A DNA stretch of 64,000 nucleotides from Fontimonas thermophila (GTDB lineage Bacteria; Pseudomonadota; Gammaproteobacteria; Nevskiales; Nevskiaceae), in NCBI RefSeq assembly GCF_900113085.1, contig NZ_FOOC01000001.1, positions 1-64,000 on the forward strand. The letters are read 5' to 3'. The first letter of the stretch is position 1; every line of letters begins with the position of its first letter. The notes beneath the pieces were generated by a model that saw only the letters and a list, made by a program, of their open reading frames with translations, had not been told where the DNA came from and searched no databases. A program made the position numbers and the translations under genes. Of this stretch, positions 1-7,677 are shown piece by piece.

Positions 1-259
1 ACTTTTTTCGCAGGGCGTCCTTGATCACGTCGTTCTCGAACATCTGTTCGGCCAGCAGCTTCTTCAGCCGGGTGTTCTCCGCCTCCAGCTCCTTGAGCCG
101 CTTGGCCTCCGGCACGCTCATGCCGCCGAACTTGCTGCGCCACAGGTAGTACGAGGCTTCGCTGAAGCCGTGCCGGCGGCACAGGTCCTTGACCGGCAGG
201 CCGGCCTCCGCCTCACGCAGGAAGCCGATGATCTGCTCTTCGGTAAAACGCTTCTTCAC
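1..259 (-). CDS. IS3-family transposase OrfA (partial, runs off left edge)
   Basis: The reverse strand encodes the N-terminal 86 residues of an IS3-family OrfA, the small DNA-binding partner of the OrfB/DDE integrase. It opens with KKRFTEEQIIGFLREAEAG, a helix-turn-helix, followed by CRRHGFSEASYYLWRSKFGG and the leucine-rich stretch LKELEAENTRLKKLLAEQ that mediates multimerisation in this family. The start is GTG at 259, placed by a GGAG seven bases upstream and by the conserved family N-terminus. The downstream OrfB, normally made by -1 frameshifting, lies beyond base 1. The element's end should lie shortly right of the start, roughly 300-330, but I could not define an inverted repeat. It is a different subgroup from the two broken IS3 copies further right. 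Confidence 0.85.
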   Translation of the reverse strand, partial: MKKRFTEEQIIGFLREAEAGLPVKDLCRRHGFSEASYYLWRSKFGGMSVPEAKRLKELEAENTRLKKLLAEQMFENDVIKDALRKK

Positions 260-447
260 GTCCAATCTCCTTGTCGTTGGGGATTGGACTCCAGATCGCC
301 GTGCTACTCAAAGGCGGGGGGACGTCGTAACTACAATTAGACCACCCAGAGCATGCGCCTGGCGTTCAGCCAAATCAAGGCGTGCGTGGCGCAGTGACTT
401 TATATGTCAGCGGAGTGGCCTTGCCGCTCTCAATTAGGCTGCCCAAG
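260..447. promoter_or_regulatory. Integrase upstream region, possible attI/promoter zone
   Basis: This 188-bp stretch lies between the IS3 element and the integron integrase, where an attI site and the integrase promoter would normally be. An AT-rich TTATAT (392-397) could serve as a -10 element. Two copies of a CAATTAG-R-C-Y-R-CCCA motif occur at 334-349 and 431-446, the second just before the start codon. I see no canonical GTTRRRY core, no clear LexA box and no attC-like palindrome, so any role as a recombination site is inference. Confidence 0.3.
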
Positions 448-1437
448 ATGAGGCCGATGGAGCATCAAAAGACAGCCCGACCGCTGAAGTTGCTGGCCCG
501 CATGCGTGAGGCGCTGCGCGTGCATCATTACAGTTACCGCACCGAGCAGGCGTATTTGGATTGGGCGCGGCGCTACATTCTGTTTCACGGCAAGCGCCAT
601 CCCAAAGATTTGGGTGCGGCAGAGGTCGCGGCGTTTTTGTCGTACCTGGCCACGGAGCGCAAGGTTTCGGCTTCCACACAGAATCAGGCTAGAGCGGCGA
701 TCCTGTTTCTTTATAAGCAGGTGCTGGGTGTGGAGTTGCCTTGGCTCTCCGAGGTGGTGCAGGCCAAGGTGAGCAAACGCTTGCCGGTGGTGCTGACGCC
801 GCGCGAGGTGCGTCTGCTGCTGAATGAACTCTCCGGCACGATGGGGTTGGTCGTGAGTCTGCTCTACGGCACCGGCATGCGGTTGATGGAGGGGCTGCGA
901 CTGCGGGTGAAGGATGTGGAGTTCGAGCGGCGCGAGATCGTGGTGCGGGATGGCAAGGGCGCCAAGGATCGCGTCACGATGCTGCCGGAGAATCTGGTTG
1001 CGCCCTTGCAGGATCAACTGGCGCGGGCCAAGCAGTTGCACGATCAGGATCTGGCGGACGGCTTTGGCGAGGTGTGGCTGCCGGAGGCGCTGGCGGTGAA
1101 ATATCCAAAGGCGGGCAAAACCTGGGGCTGGCAGTATGTTTTTCCCTCGCCGACGCGCAGCCTTGATCCGCGCTCCGGCGTGGTGCGCCGGCATCACATC
1201 CTGCCGGAGACGGTGCAAAAAGCCGTCAAGCTCGCGGCGTCGAGAGCAGGGATCGTCAAACCCTGCTCGCCGCACGTGTTGCGGCATTCTTTTACCACGC
1301 ACCTGCTGGAAAGCGGTTATGACATCCGCACCGTGCAGGAACTGCTCGGCCATAGCGACGTGAGCACGACGATGATTTACACCCATGTGCTCAACCGTGG
1401 CGGGCGAGGGGTGATCAGTCCGTTGGACCAGATCTGA
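448..1437 (+). CDS. intI: Integron integrase IntI (tyrosine recombinase)
   Basis: A 329-residue tyrosine recombinase of the integron integrase type, which recombines attI and attC sites to capture gene cassettes. The N-terminal SAM-like domain ([20 protein letters not shown]) is followed by a catalytic domain with Arg in [16 protein letters not shown], Lys in DGKGAKDR, the HxxR box in [15 protein letters not shown], and the final His and Tyr in [15 protein letters not shown]. The insert [20 protein letters not shown] is the extra helix that separates integron integrases from XerC/D. Length is normal (320-340). ATG 448 or 457 are the likely starts; the frame is open from 382. No attC array or cassettes could be identified on either side, so it appears orphaned or cut off from its array by the neighbouring IS. 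Confidence 0.9.
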   Translation: MRPMEHQKTARPLKLLARMREALRVHHYSYRTEQAYLDWARRYILFHGKRHPKDLGAAEVAAFLSYLATERKVSASTQNQARAAILFLYKQVLGVELPWLSEVVQAKVSKRLPVVLTPREVRLLLNELSGTMGLVVSLLYGTGMRLMEGLRLRVKDVEFERREIVVRDGKGAKDRVTMLPENLVAPLQDQLARAKQLHDQDLADGFGEVWLPEALAVKYPKAGKTWGWQYVFPSPTRSLDPRSGVVRRHHILPETVQKAVKLAASRAGIVKPCSPHVLRHSFTTHLLESGYDIRTVQELLGHSDVSTTMIYTHVLNRGGRGVISPLDQI

Positions 1438-1510
1438 AGGCAGACCGCAAGCCCCTCCCGCGCGGTGTCGCCGCTCAGTAGCGGTGGATTTCTCCAACCA
1501 GAGTCTGAGC

Positions 1511-1776
1511 AATGTGCGAAAGCAGATGCTCAGACGAACAACTCATTCGGTTCATCAAGCAGGCCGACGCGGGTTGAGCGTGGCAAACCTGTGTCGCCGA
1601 GAGCGTTTCAGTTCGCCTTGCTCGACAAGTAGCGAGCCAAGTCTGGAGGCATATAGGCCCGCGACGCCAAGCGGCTGCCCGAACTGGAATCCGAGAACAT
1701 CCGGCTCAAGAAGCTGTTGGCCGAGGCCGTGCTGGACGACGCGGCGCTGAAGGAGTTTTTCGGCGTCAAGCACTGA
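1511..1776 (+). pseudogene. IS3-family orfA remnant, frameshifted (copy 1)
   Basis: Pieces of an IS3 OrfA can be read by moving between all three frames: SDEQLIRFIKQADAG, then LSVANLCRRERFSS, then DAKRLPELESENIRLKKLLAEA ending VKH-stop at 1774-1776. At least two frameshifts and an in-frame stop make it non-functional. No OrfB or DDE domain follows, so only the 5' part of the element survives. It is a different IS3 subgroup from the element at the left edge. It lies directly downstream of intI in the same orientation and is duplicated at 3891-4156 with the same lesions, so it was already broken when the segment was duplicated. Confidence 0.85.
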
Positions 1777-1818
1777 GCCCACCGGCACAGTGACGCGCGG
1801 CGCGCGCAAGCAGCGCCC

Positions 1819-1944
1819 TCAGGTGAGAACCGGACGCGCGGCCGGACGGCTGCCGAGCAGGCCCACGAGCAGATACAGCAACGGACCGAAAGAACCGCCG
1901 AACACGGTCAGCAGCAGATACGGCCACACGGTGCGGCCGCTGCG
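1819..1944 (-). pseudogene. 3' fragment of DUF2834 gene (duplicate of 4199-4324)
   Basis: On the reverse strand this is the last roughly 40 codons of the DUF2834 membrane protein found intact at 4199-4522, including the second hydrophobic segment ([20 protein letters not shown]) and the stop codon at 1819-1821. Homology ends abruptly at 1944, inside the coding sequence, and the sequence beyond has no continuation of the gene. It has no start or promoter of its own and marks the edge of the duplicated segment. Confidence 0.85.
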
Positions 1945-2003
1945 GCGCATTGTCTCGCGTCACGGCGCCCCGACCGTCCTGGATACATCACGGCACCCTG
2001 CAA

Positions 2004-2564
2004 TTAGGGCAGGCAGATCCGCGGGATCGGCTGACAGGGCTGGTAGTTCTCGAGTATCTGGTCGCGCGCAAACTCTCCGGCTTCATCACTGTGATCGCGC
2101 CCGTTCGCGAGTGCGACTGCGGCCACCACCGCGAGGCCTGAAACGACCAGACCGGCATACAGCCAGGCCGAATAACCCGAATCCTCATCGTCTGCGTCCT
2201 TAGCGCGCCCAGTCCCGGGTGCCCCGGAGTCCGCCTCCGATGCGAGCGCCGGTGCCTGCAAATCGCTACGCCAGCGCAGGATCGGCAAGTGCATCATCTG
2301 GGGGGCGCCGTCGTTATCAATGGGGACTCGATGCCACCCGCTCAGGCGCAGTTCCGATCGCGCTCCACCCCAGTCCACGGCCAGCGCAAAGCCGAACGAC
2401 AGATCATCGGGCGGTTGCGCAAGCGCGCCTTCGCCCAGAGCGAGAAGCATAGCCGCGCAAAGCACAGGCGCGCGTATCCGCCTATTGCGCTGCCTCTCCC
2501 GGGCGTCGGCAGCCCGGCGTTGTCGCCAGGCCGATACGTCAGGTAAACGCAGCCTCCGCTCCAT
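2004..2564 (-). CDS. Hypothetical secreted, C-terminally membrane-anchored protein (cluster protein C)
   Basis: A 187-residue protein of unknown function and third gene of a leftward three-gene cluster. The start ATG 2564 is chosen for the GAGGG about nine bases upstream; the frame is open further. A very basic N-terminus (residues 1-30, many Arg) precedes a hydrophobic segment and Ala-x-Ala-like site (ALCAAMLLAL..GALAQ type), so it looks exported. The predicted mature part begins DLSFGFALAVDWGG, then SELRLSGWHRVP, an acidic Gly/Ala linker, a hydrophobic segment LYAGLVVSGLAVVAAVALA (about residues 135-155) and a short tail with two Cys. It shares the order signal peptide, W-G-G followed by a basic beta-strand, linker and C-terminal transmembrane helix with the gene upstream, so the two look paralogous. 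Confidence 0.6.
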   Translation of the reverse strand: MERRLRLPDVSAWRQRRAADARERQRNRRIRAPVLCAAMLLALGEGALAQPPDDLSFGFALAVDWGGARSELRLSGWHRVPIDNDGAPQMMHLPILRWRSDLQAPALASEADSGAPGTGRAKDADDEDSGYSAWLYAGLVVSGLAVVAAVALANGRDHSDEAGEFARDQILENYQPCQPIPRICLP

Positions 2565-2586
2565 CACAAAGCCCTCGCCTGGAACC

Positions 2587-3051
2587 TTAGCCGCTGCCAC
2601 TGCCACTATCCAAACTCTTCTTGAGGGCCCTCTCACCGATGAGCGCGATCGCTGCCAACCCGCCCAGCACCAGAGCCACACCGATGACAGCGCCCTTCCC
2701 TGAGCTTTTCTGATCGGAGCCTTTCTGATCGGCGGCCAGTATCTCGTCGGTGTCGATGGCGCTCGCAGGATCGGCCGCGCCCATCAGCGGCAGGGATCCT
2801 ATCGGGACATAAGCCGAATATGAGTCCGCGCCGATCGGCACTGTCTGCAACGCCTGGATTCGGCCGGGGGGCGCATCGCTGATCTGCAGGCCCACACCGA
2901 GCCGCAGCGCAACCGGCTGCTGGCCGCCCCATGACCCATGGATGCCCACCATCGGAGCGATGGTCTCCTGCGCCCAGGCGAGCGGGGTTGCCCCCTGTAA
3001 GCCGACCGCAACGGCACACACGGCCGCGGTGAATCGTCGGAATGAAGTCAT
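2587..3051 (-). CDS. Hypothetical secreted, C-terminally membrane-anchored protein (cluster protein B)
   Basis: A 154-residue protein of unknown function, second in the leftward cluster. ATG 3051 is supported by GGGAGGCG seven bases upstream. Residues 1-27 form a good signal peptide (basic start, hydrophobic core, AWA-Q cleavage site). The mature region contains SWGGQQPVALRLGVGLQI followed by a Pro/Gly-rich stretch ending PLMGAADPAS, then a Lys/Ser/Asp-rich linker, a transmembrane helix AVIGVALVLGGLAAIALIG (about 120-138) and a short basic tail. The gap to protein C is only 22 bp, so they are probably co-transcribed. A 10-bp perfect hairpin lies just upstream of its ribosome-binding site. No enzyme motif is visible; a role at the cell surface or in the inner membrane facing the periplasm is inference. 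Confidence 0.6.
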   Translation of the reverse strand: MTSFRRFTAAVCAVAVGLQGATPLAWAQETIAPMVGIHGSWGGQQPVALRLGVGLQISDAPPGRIQALQTVPIGADSYSAYVPIGSLPLMGAADPASAIDTDEILAADQKGSDQKSSGKGAVIGVALVLGGLAAIALIGERALKKSLDSGSGSG

Positions 3052-3069
3052 CCGTTCGCCTCCCATTAC

Positions 3070-3093
3070 GTGGGCGGGCACGAGCCCGCCCAC
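3070..3093 (-). promoter_or_regulatory. Perfect GC-rich hairpin between cluster genes A and B
   Basis: GTGGGCGGGC pairs with GCCCGCCCAC around a four-base ACGA loop. It sits 15 bases beyond the stop of gene A and just upstream of the ribosome-binding site of gene B. No T-run follows on the leftward strand, so it is not a typical intrinsic terminator; attenuation or mRNA stabilisation between the two genes is possible. Confidence 0.5.
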
Positions 3094-3107
3094 AATCTCA
3101 AGCTTTG

Positions 3108-3308
3108 TTACGGGTTCAGACAAGCCACCGGCGGGTGGCCGCTACTGAAGCCGAACACATACCGGACCTCCGGCAGACTCCTGCCTCCACTCCCGGCACG
3201 CCCGAACCACGAGAAGAACTGGTCACCCGTCACGAAGCCGCCGGTGCCCACGATGAGGGCTGACATCCCCATGCCCGCGGACCGCACTCGTGAAACTCGA
3301 TGCAACAT
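3108..3308 (-). CDS. Small hypothetical protein (cluster protein A)
   Basis: A 66-residue open frame, first in the leftward cluster. Three successive ATGs lie at 3314, 3311 and 3308; the third has the best spacing (seven bases) from GGGAGG and is preferred. The N-terminus is basic and followed by a mildly hydrophobic stretch (MGMSALIVGTGGFVTG). The C-terminal half, GSGGRSLPEVRYVFGFSS, resembles the W-G-G plus basic beta-strand motif of proteins B and C, but there is no transmembrane helix. It may be a truncated or minimal member of the same family. The coding call rests on the ribosome-binding site, position and resemblance to the neighbours; no known domain is recognised. Confidence 0.45.
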   Translation of the reverse strand: MLHRVSRVRSAGMGMSALIVGTGGFVTGDQFFSWFGRAGSGGRSLPEVRYVFGFSSGHPPVACLNP

Positions 3309-3360
3309 CATCATCCCTCCCTATTGTTCACTGCCGATCGCCGATCGTGGCAGCGACAGC

Positions 3361-3396
3361 ACTCTATCGCCCCCCCCCCCCCCCCCCAAGGGTCAA
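3361..3396 (-). promoter_or_regulatory. Putative phase-variable promoter with poly-G spacer
   Basis: Reading leftward, TTGACC (-35-like, 3396-3391) is followed by CTT, 18 G residues, C, and GATAGA (3368-3363) or the overlapping TAGAGT (3366-3361) as -10. The spacer is 22-24 bases at the present tract length; losing about five to seven G residues would give the optimal 17. This is the arrangement known from Neisseria porA, where slipped-strand change of a poly-G spacer alters transcription. It lies about 50 bases upstream of cluster gene A. Confidence 0.5.
3370..3387. repeat. 18-nt poly-C (poly-G on reverse strand) homopolymer
   Basis: An uninterrupted run of 18 C residues. It is the only homopolymer of this length that I noticed in the window and is prone to slippage during replication, and also to miscounting during sequencing. 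Confidence 0.95.
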
Positions 3397-3430
3397 AGGG
3401 GGGAACGGCAGATGACGGCCCCAAAGCGTG

Positions 3431-3452
3431 AAAAAGTTCACCACAACTTTTT
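3431..3452. promoter_or_regulatory. Perfect palindrome, candidate operator
   Basis: AAAAAGTT, six bases (CACCAC), then AACTTTTT form a perfect 8-bp inverted repeat in otherwise GC-rich DNA. It is centred about 46 bp upstream of the -35-like element of the cluster promoter, so it could bind a dimeric regulator. A role as an AT-rich terminator-like hairpin is the alternative. Confidence 0.4.
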
Positions 3453-3603
3453 GTTGCCGACCTATGCCGGTGCCGTTTAGCTCGGGGGTGGGAGCGCCAC
3501 TTCTCGCAAGCCGCGGGGCCGGCACTCCGAAATGGGCTTGTCAAGATCGGAACAACGCCCCACTGTCGGCGACGATCACACAACACGCTCGGGATGACGG
3601 TCC

Positions 3604-3843
3604 ATGCGAATGTGGTTCGGTAACGCCAAAGCCCAGGGCCCGCGCAAGCCAACACATCGCGAGGTGTTTTTGACCAGAAAGGAACAGATGTGCCGTGGCA
3701 GGCGCGGGTGCCTTGATCGCACCGCTTGACCCGAAGCTGGGCCGTCCGGGCCGGCCGCCGTATGCGCGATCGACCATGCTGCCCATTCATGTCCTGCAGC
3801 CGGGGACTGCGCTCTCCGACCCGCCGATGGAGAAACTCACCCG
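3604..3843 (+). pseudogene. IS5-family transposase remnant (N-terminal part, frameshifted)
   Basis: Reading from ATG 3604, RMWFGNAKAQGPRKPTHREVF resembles the start of IS5-group transposases. After a frame change VPW is followed by ALIAPLDPKLGRPGRPPYAR, STMLPIHVLQ and TALSDPPMEKL, matching the conserved IS5 N-terminal region (usual form ..LIAPHYPK..GRPPYPLETMLRIHLLQ..ALSDPAMEEALYE). At least one frameshift and the loss of everything after EKL make it a relic. It ends within about 45 bases of the second IS3 remnant, so the two elements were stacked and eroded in this hot spot. The DDE catalytic region is absent. Confidence 0.75.
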
Positions 3844-3888
3844 CCGGCACCACGGCGATAGCAAGGAGTCCGCGCAACCAGAAGAAGC

Positions 3889-4324
3889 GCAATGTGCGAA
3901 AGCAGATGCTCAGACGAACAACTCACTCCGTTCATCAAGCAGGCCGACGCGGGTTGAGCGTGGCAAACCTGTGTCGCCGAGAGCGTTTCAGTTCGCCTTG
4001 CTCGACAAGTAGCGAGCCAAGTCTGGAGGCATATAGGCCCGCGACGCCAAGCGGCTGCCCGAACTGGAATCCGAGAACATCCGGCTCAAGAAGCTGTTGG
4101 CCGAGGCCGTGCTGGACGACGCGGCGCTGAAGGAGTTTTTCGGCGTCAAGCACTGAGCCCACCAGCACAGTGACGCGCGGCGCGCGCAAGCAGCGCCCTC
4201 AGGTGAGAACCGGACGCGCGGCCGGACGGCTGCCGAGCAGGCCCACGAGCAGATACAGCAACGGACCGAAAGAACCGCCGAACACGGTCAGCAGCAGATA
4301 CGGCCACACGGTGCGGCCGCTGCG
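3889..4324. repeat. 436-bp direct repeat, copy 2
   Basis: Near-identical partner of 1509-1944, in the same orientation. Visible differences include CACTCC for CATTCG near the start and CCAGCAC for CCGGCAC near the middle. Recombination between the copies would remove 2,380 bp carrying the three-gene cluster and the IS5 remnant. Confidence 0.93.
3891..4156 (+). pseudogene. IS3-family orfA remnant, frameshifted (copy 2)
   Basis: Second copy of the broken IS3 OrfA at 1511-1776, with the same frameshifts and the same VKH-stop end (4154-4156). It keeps SDEQL..FIKQADAG, LSVANLCRRERFSS and RLPELESENIRLKKLLAEA in separate frames. There is no OrfB. It lies head-to-head with the intact DUF2834 gene, which probably shows the ancestral junction. 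Confidence 0.85.
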
Positions 4325-4522
4325 ACGGGCGTCGGCGATCATCCACGCCATGGCCAGCAGGCAGACGATGACCAGGTCCGCGAGCACCTGCCAGCCCGCG
4401 GTGCTCGCAAGCTGATACTCGAACAGGCCGAGGTAGCCGACGTCCATGAGCGCATAGACGCTCAGTGAGGCGAAGTCCAGCGTGATCAGGCCAAGGACGA
4501 CGAGGGCGATGGTGCGATGCAT
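4199..4522 (-). CDS. DUF2834-family small membrane protein
   Basis: A 107-residue inner-membrane protein with three hydrophobic segments: ALVVLGLITLDFASLSVYAL, a second around VLADLVIVCLLAMAWM and a third [20 protein letters not shown]. The pattern of an early GYLG-FE, then L-DL, W-DAR-SG and WP-L..GSFGPL matches the DUF2834 family, whose function is unknown. Start ATG 4522 is the first Met giving a normal family length; the frame extends upstream without similarity. The gene is divergent from the XRE regulator at 4643 and shares its 120-bp promoter region, so regulation by that protein is plausible. Its 3' third is duplicated at 1819-1944. Confidence 0.8.
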   Translation of the reverse strand: MHRTIALVVLGLITLDFASLSVYALMDVGYLGLFEYQLASTAGWQVLADLVIVCLLAMAWMIADARRSGRTVWPYLLLTVFGGSFGPLLYLLVGLLGSRPAARPVLT

Positions 4523-4591
4523 GACGATCTCCGTGGGTGGACCCCTGGATGCGAGGCGCGACCAAAGTGCCCGGAGCGCGCAGCGCCGACA

Positions 4592-4608
4592 ATTACGCGG
4601 CAGGTAAT
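4592..4608. promoter_or_regulatory. Inverted repeat between DUF2834 gene and XRE regulator
   Basis: ATTAC, seven bases, GTAAT form an interrupted palindrome about 35 bp upstream of the regulator start, in the divergent intergenic region. It is a candidate autoregulatory operator; no further evidence is available. Confidence 0.3.
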
Positions 4609-4642
4609 CGATTCGCGCGAGGGGTCTGTCAGAATCGCCGGC

Positions 4643-5496
4643 ATGCAGACCCATTCCGACGAAGCCCCCTTCGGCCGCATGCTGCGCGACTACCGCCGCG
4701 CGCGCCGGCTCTCCCAGCTCGATCTGGCGCTGCACGCCGACGTCTCACAGCGCCATCTGAGTTTTCTCGAATCCGGCCGCGCGCGGCCGAGCCGCGAGAT
4801 GGTGGTGCAGCTCGCGATGGCGCTCGATCTGCCGCTGCGCGAGCGCAACCGCCTGCTGCAGAGCGCCGGTTACGCCGGGGTCTACCCGCAGCGGCGGCTC
4901 GAAGCCGCCGAATGCAGCCGGTCAACGCCGCGCTCGATCTGCTGCTGCGTCACCACGAGCCGTATCCGGCCATCGTCGTCGATCGCGCGTGGAACCTGGT
5001 CCTGGCCAATGCCGCGATGGATCGCCTGCTGGGCGTTGCCGGCGATGCCGAGGCGCGCTGGCGTGCGGTCTGCGGCGAGGGTCCGCGCAACATCCTCAAG
5101 CTCAGCTTGCACCCGCAGGGCCTGCGGCCGCTGATCGCCAATCCCGACGAGATCGTGCCGCCGATGCTCGCCCGCACCGCGCGCGAGGCGCTGGAACATC
5201 CGCAGGTGCAGGACGTGCTCGACGAGGTGCTGCGCTACCCCGACCTGCCCGTGAAGCTGCGCCAGATCGACCTCGACGCCAGCCGTTTGCCGGTGCTGCC
5301 GGTGCATTACCGCATCAGCGGCTGGGACCTGCGCCTGTTCACGATGATGACCACCTTTGGCACACCGCAGGACGTGACCGCCGACGACCTGCGCGTGGAA
5401 AGCTTCTTCCCGGCCGACGAGCCCAGCGCGGCGCTACTGCGGGCACTGGCCGGCGACCGGGGCGACCGCGCAGCACGAGGCGCGACGCCACCATGA
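4643..5496 (+). pseudogene. XRE/MmyB-type transcriptional regulator, broken by a one-base frameshift
   Basis: The N-terminal frame, from ATG 4643, encodes an XRE helix-turn-helix (FGRMLRDYRRARRLSQLDLA, VSQRHLSFLESGRARPSREM) and runs to RRLEAAE. The remaining MmyB-type ligand-binding domain continues in the next frame from 4912 (MQPVNAALDLLLRHHEPYP, VVDRAWNLVLANAAMDRLL, VHYRISGWDLRLFTMMTTFG) to the stop at 5494-5496. Restoring one base near 4,910 would give an ordinary regulator of about 285 residues. The first frame otherwise reads on as unrelated sequence to 5134. Both halves are free of other damage, so the lesion is recent or a sequence error; two overlapping ORFs made separately are the less likely option. 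It is divergent from the DUF2834 gene. Confidence 0.8.
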
Positions 5497-5511
5497 CCTC
5501 AGCGGTCATGG
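5491..5511. terminator. Stem-loop over the regulator stop codon
   Basis: CCATGACC and GGTCATGG pair around TCAGC. The structure overlaps the stop codon of the XRE gene and precedes the next gene by about 55 bp. No T-run follows, so it may be a weak terminator or an operator for the DUF4442 gene. Confidence 0.35.
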
Positions 5512-5567
5512 GCTGCGGCCCTCGCCGCGTTCGAGAATCCCAACACCGTCTGCAAGGAGTCCCTGCC

Positions 5568-6101
5568 GTGAACCTGCGCGACCAATTCTTCAAGAAACCC
5601 TGGCTGTTCAAGCTCATTCTCAATCATTGGGGGCCCTTCAAAGGCGCCGGCATCCGCGTGGTCGAGGTCACGCCGGACTTCGGCCACGTGGTCGTCGAAC
5701 TGCGCGAAACCCGCCGCAACCGCAATGCGTTCGGCACGCACTTCGGCGGCAGCCTGTATGCGATGTGCGACCCGTTCTACGCGCTCATGTTCGTCGCCCG
5801 GCTGGGCAAGGACTACGTGATCTGGGACAAGGCCGCGACCATCCACTTCGAGCGCCCCGGCAAGGGCACGGTGCGTGCCACCTTCTCGCTCTCGCCGGAG
5901 GATGACGCCACCGTACGTCAACAGACGGCTGACGGCGCCCGCTACACGCCGACCTACGTCGTCGAGGTGACGGATGCGCGCGGCGAGCGCGTCGCCCTCG
6001 TCGAGAAGGTGCTCTACTTCCGCCGCAGGGAGGCCATTGCGCAGAAAGCGCACGAAACCGAGCCGCCGCGCATGACCGGCACCGGGCGCCCCGATGCCTA
6101 G
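5568..6101 (+). CDS. DUF4442 hotdog-fold protein (thioesterase-like)
   Basis: A 177-residue protein of the DUF4442 / hotdog-fold superfamily, whose members act on or bind acyl-CoA thioesters. GTG 5568 is chosen because AAGGAG lies ten bases upstream and VNLRDQFFKKPWLFKLILN is the usual family N-terminus. The core contains FGTHFGGSLYAMCDPFYALM, the conserved central helix region, followed by IHFERPGKGTVRATFSLS. No specific substrate can be read from sequence. It follows the broken regulator in the same direction and is convergent with ntrC. The frame is open far upstream, overlapping the regulator, but that part shows no similarity. Confidence 0.8.
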   Translation: MNLRDQFFKKPWLFKLILNHWGPFKGAGIRVVEVTPDFGHVVVELRETRRNRNAFGTHFGGSLYAMCDPFYALMFVARLGKDYVIWDKAATIHFERPGKGTVRATFSLSPEDDATVRQQTADGARYTPTYVVEVTDARGERVALVEKVLYFRRREAIAQKAHETEPPRMTGTGRPDA

Positions 6102-6219
6102 CCCGCATCGCCCATCGTCCCTGCCCGGATCTTGTGCCTCAGCCCCCAACATCGCTCGTGATGTGTCATGAGCCCCCGACCCTGCAGGTGCGCGGGCGCG
6201 CCCCGGGTGGATGAACGAC

Positions 6220-7673
<1,454 letters not shown>

Positions 7674-7677
<4 letters not shown>

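Larger units (their letters stand above)
1509..1944. repeat. 436-bp direct repeat, copy 1
   Basis: This segment is nearly identical, with only a few mismatches, to 3889-4324 (constant offset 2380). It contains an IS3 orfA remnant and the 3' end of a DUF2834 gene. Identity begins at GCAATGTGCG and stops at GGTGCGGCCGCTGCG, after which the copies diverge. In copy 2 the DUF2834 gene continues intact, so copy 2 is probably the native arrangement and copy 1 a partial duplicate. Confidence 0.93.

Noticed and set aside
430-1512. 360-codon leftward frame opposite intI
   Set aside because: His/Arg-rich antisense shadow of a well-conserved integrase gene.
3370-3387. Poly-C run as a coding phase-variation tract in the frame 3311-3892
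   Set aside because: That leftward frame has no domain, no ribosome-binding site and covers IS5 relic sequence; a promoter-spacer role fits better. A sequencing miscount of the run remains possible.
330-3500. Integron cassette array with attC sites
   Set aside because: No R''/R' core pairs (RYYYAAC...GTTRRRY) with a palindromic centre were found; the three small genes are therefore not called cassettes.
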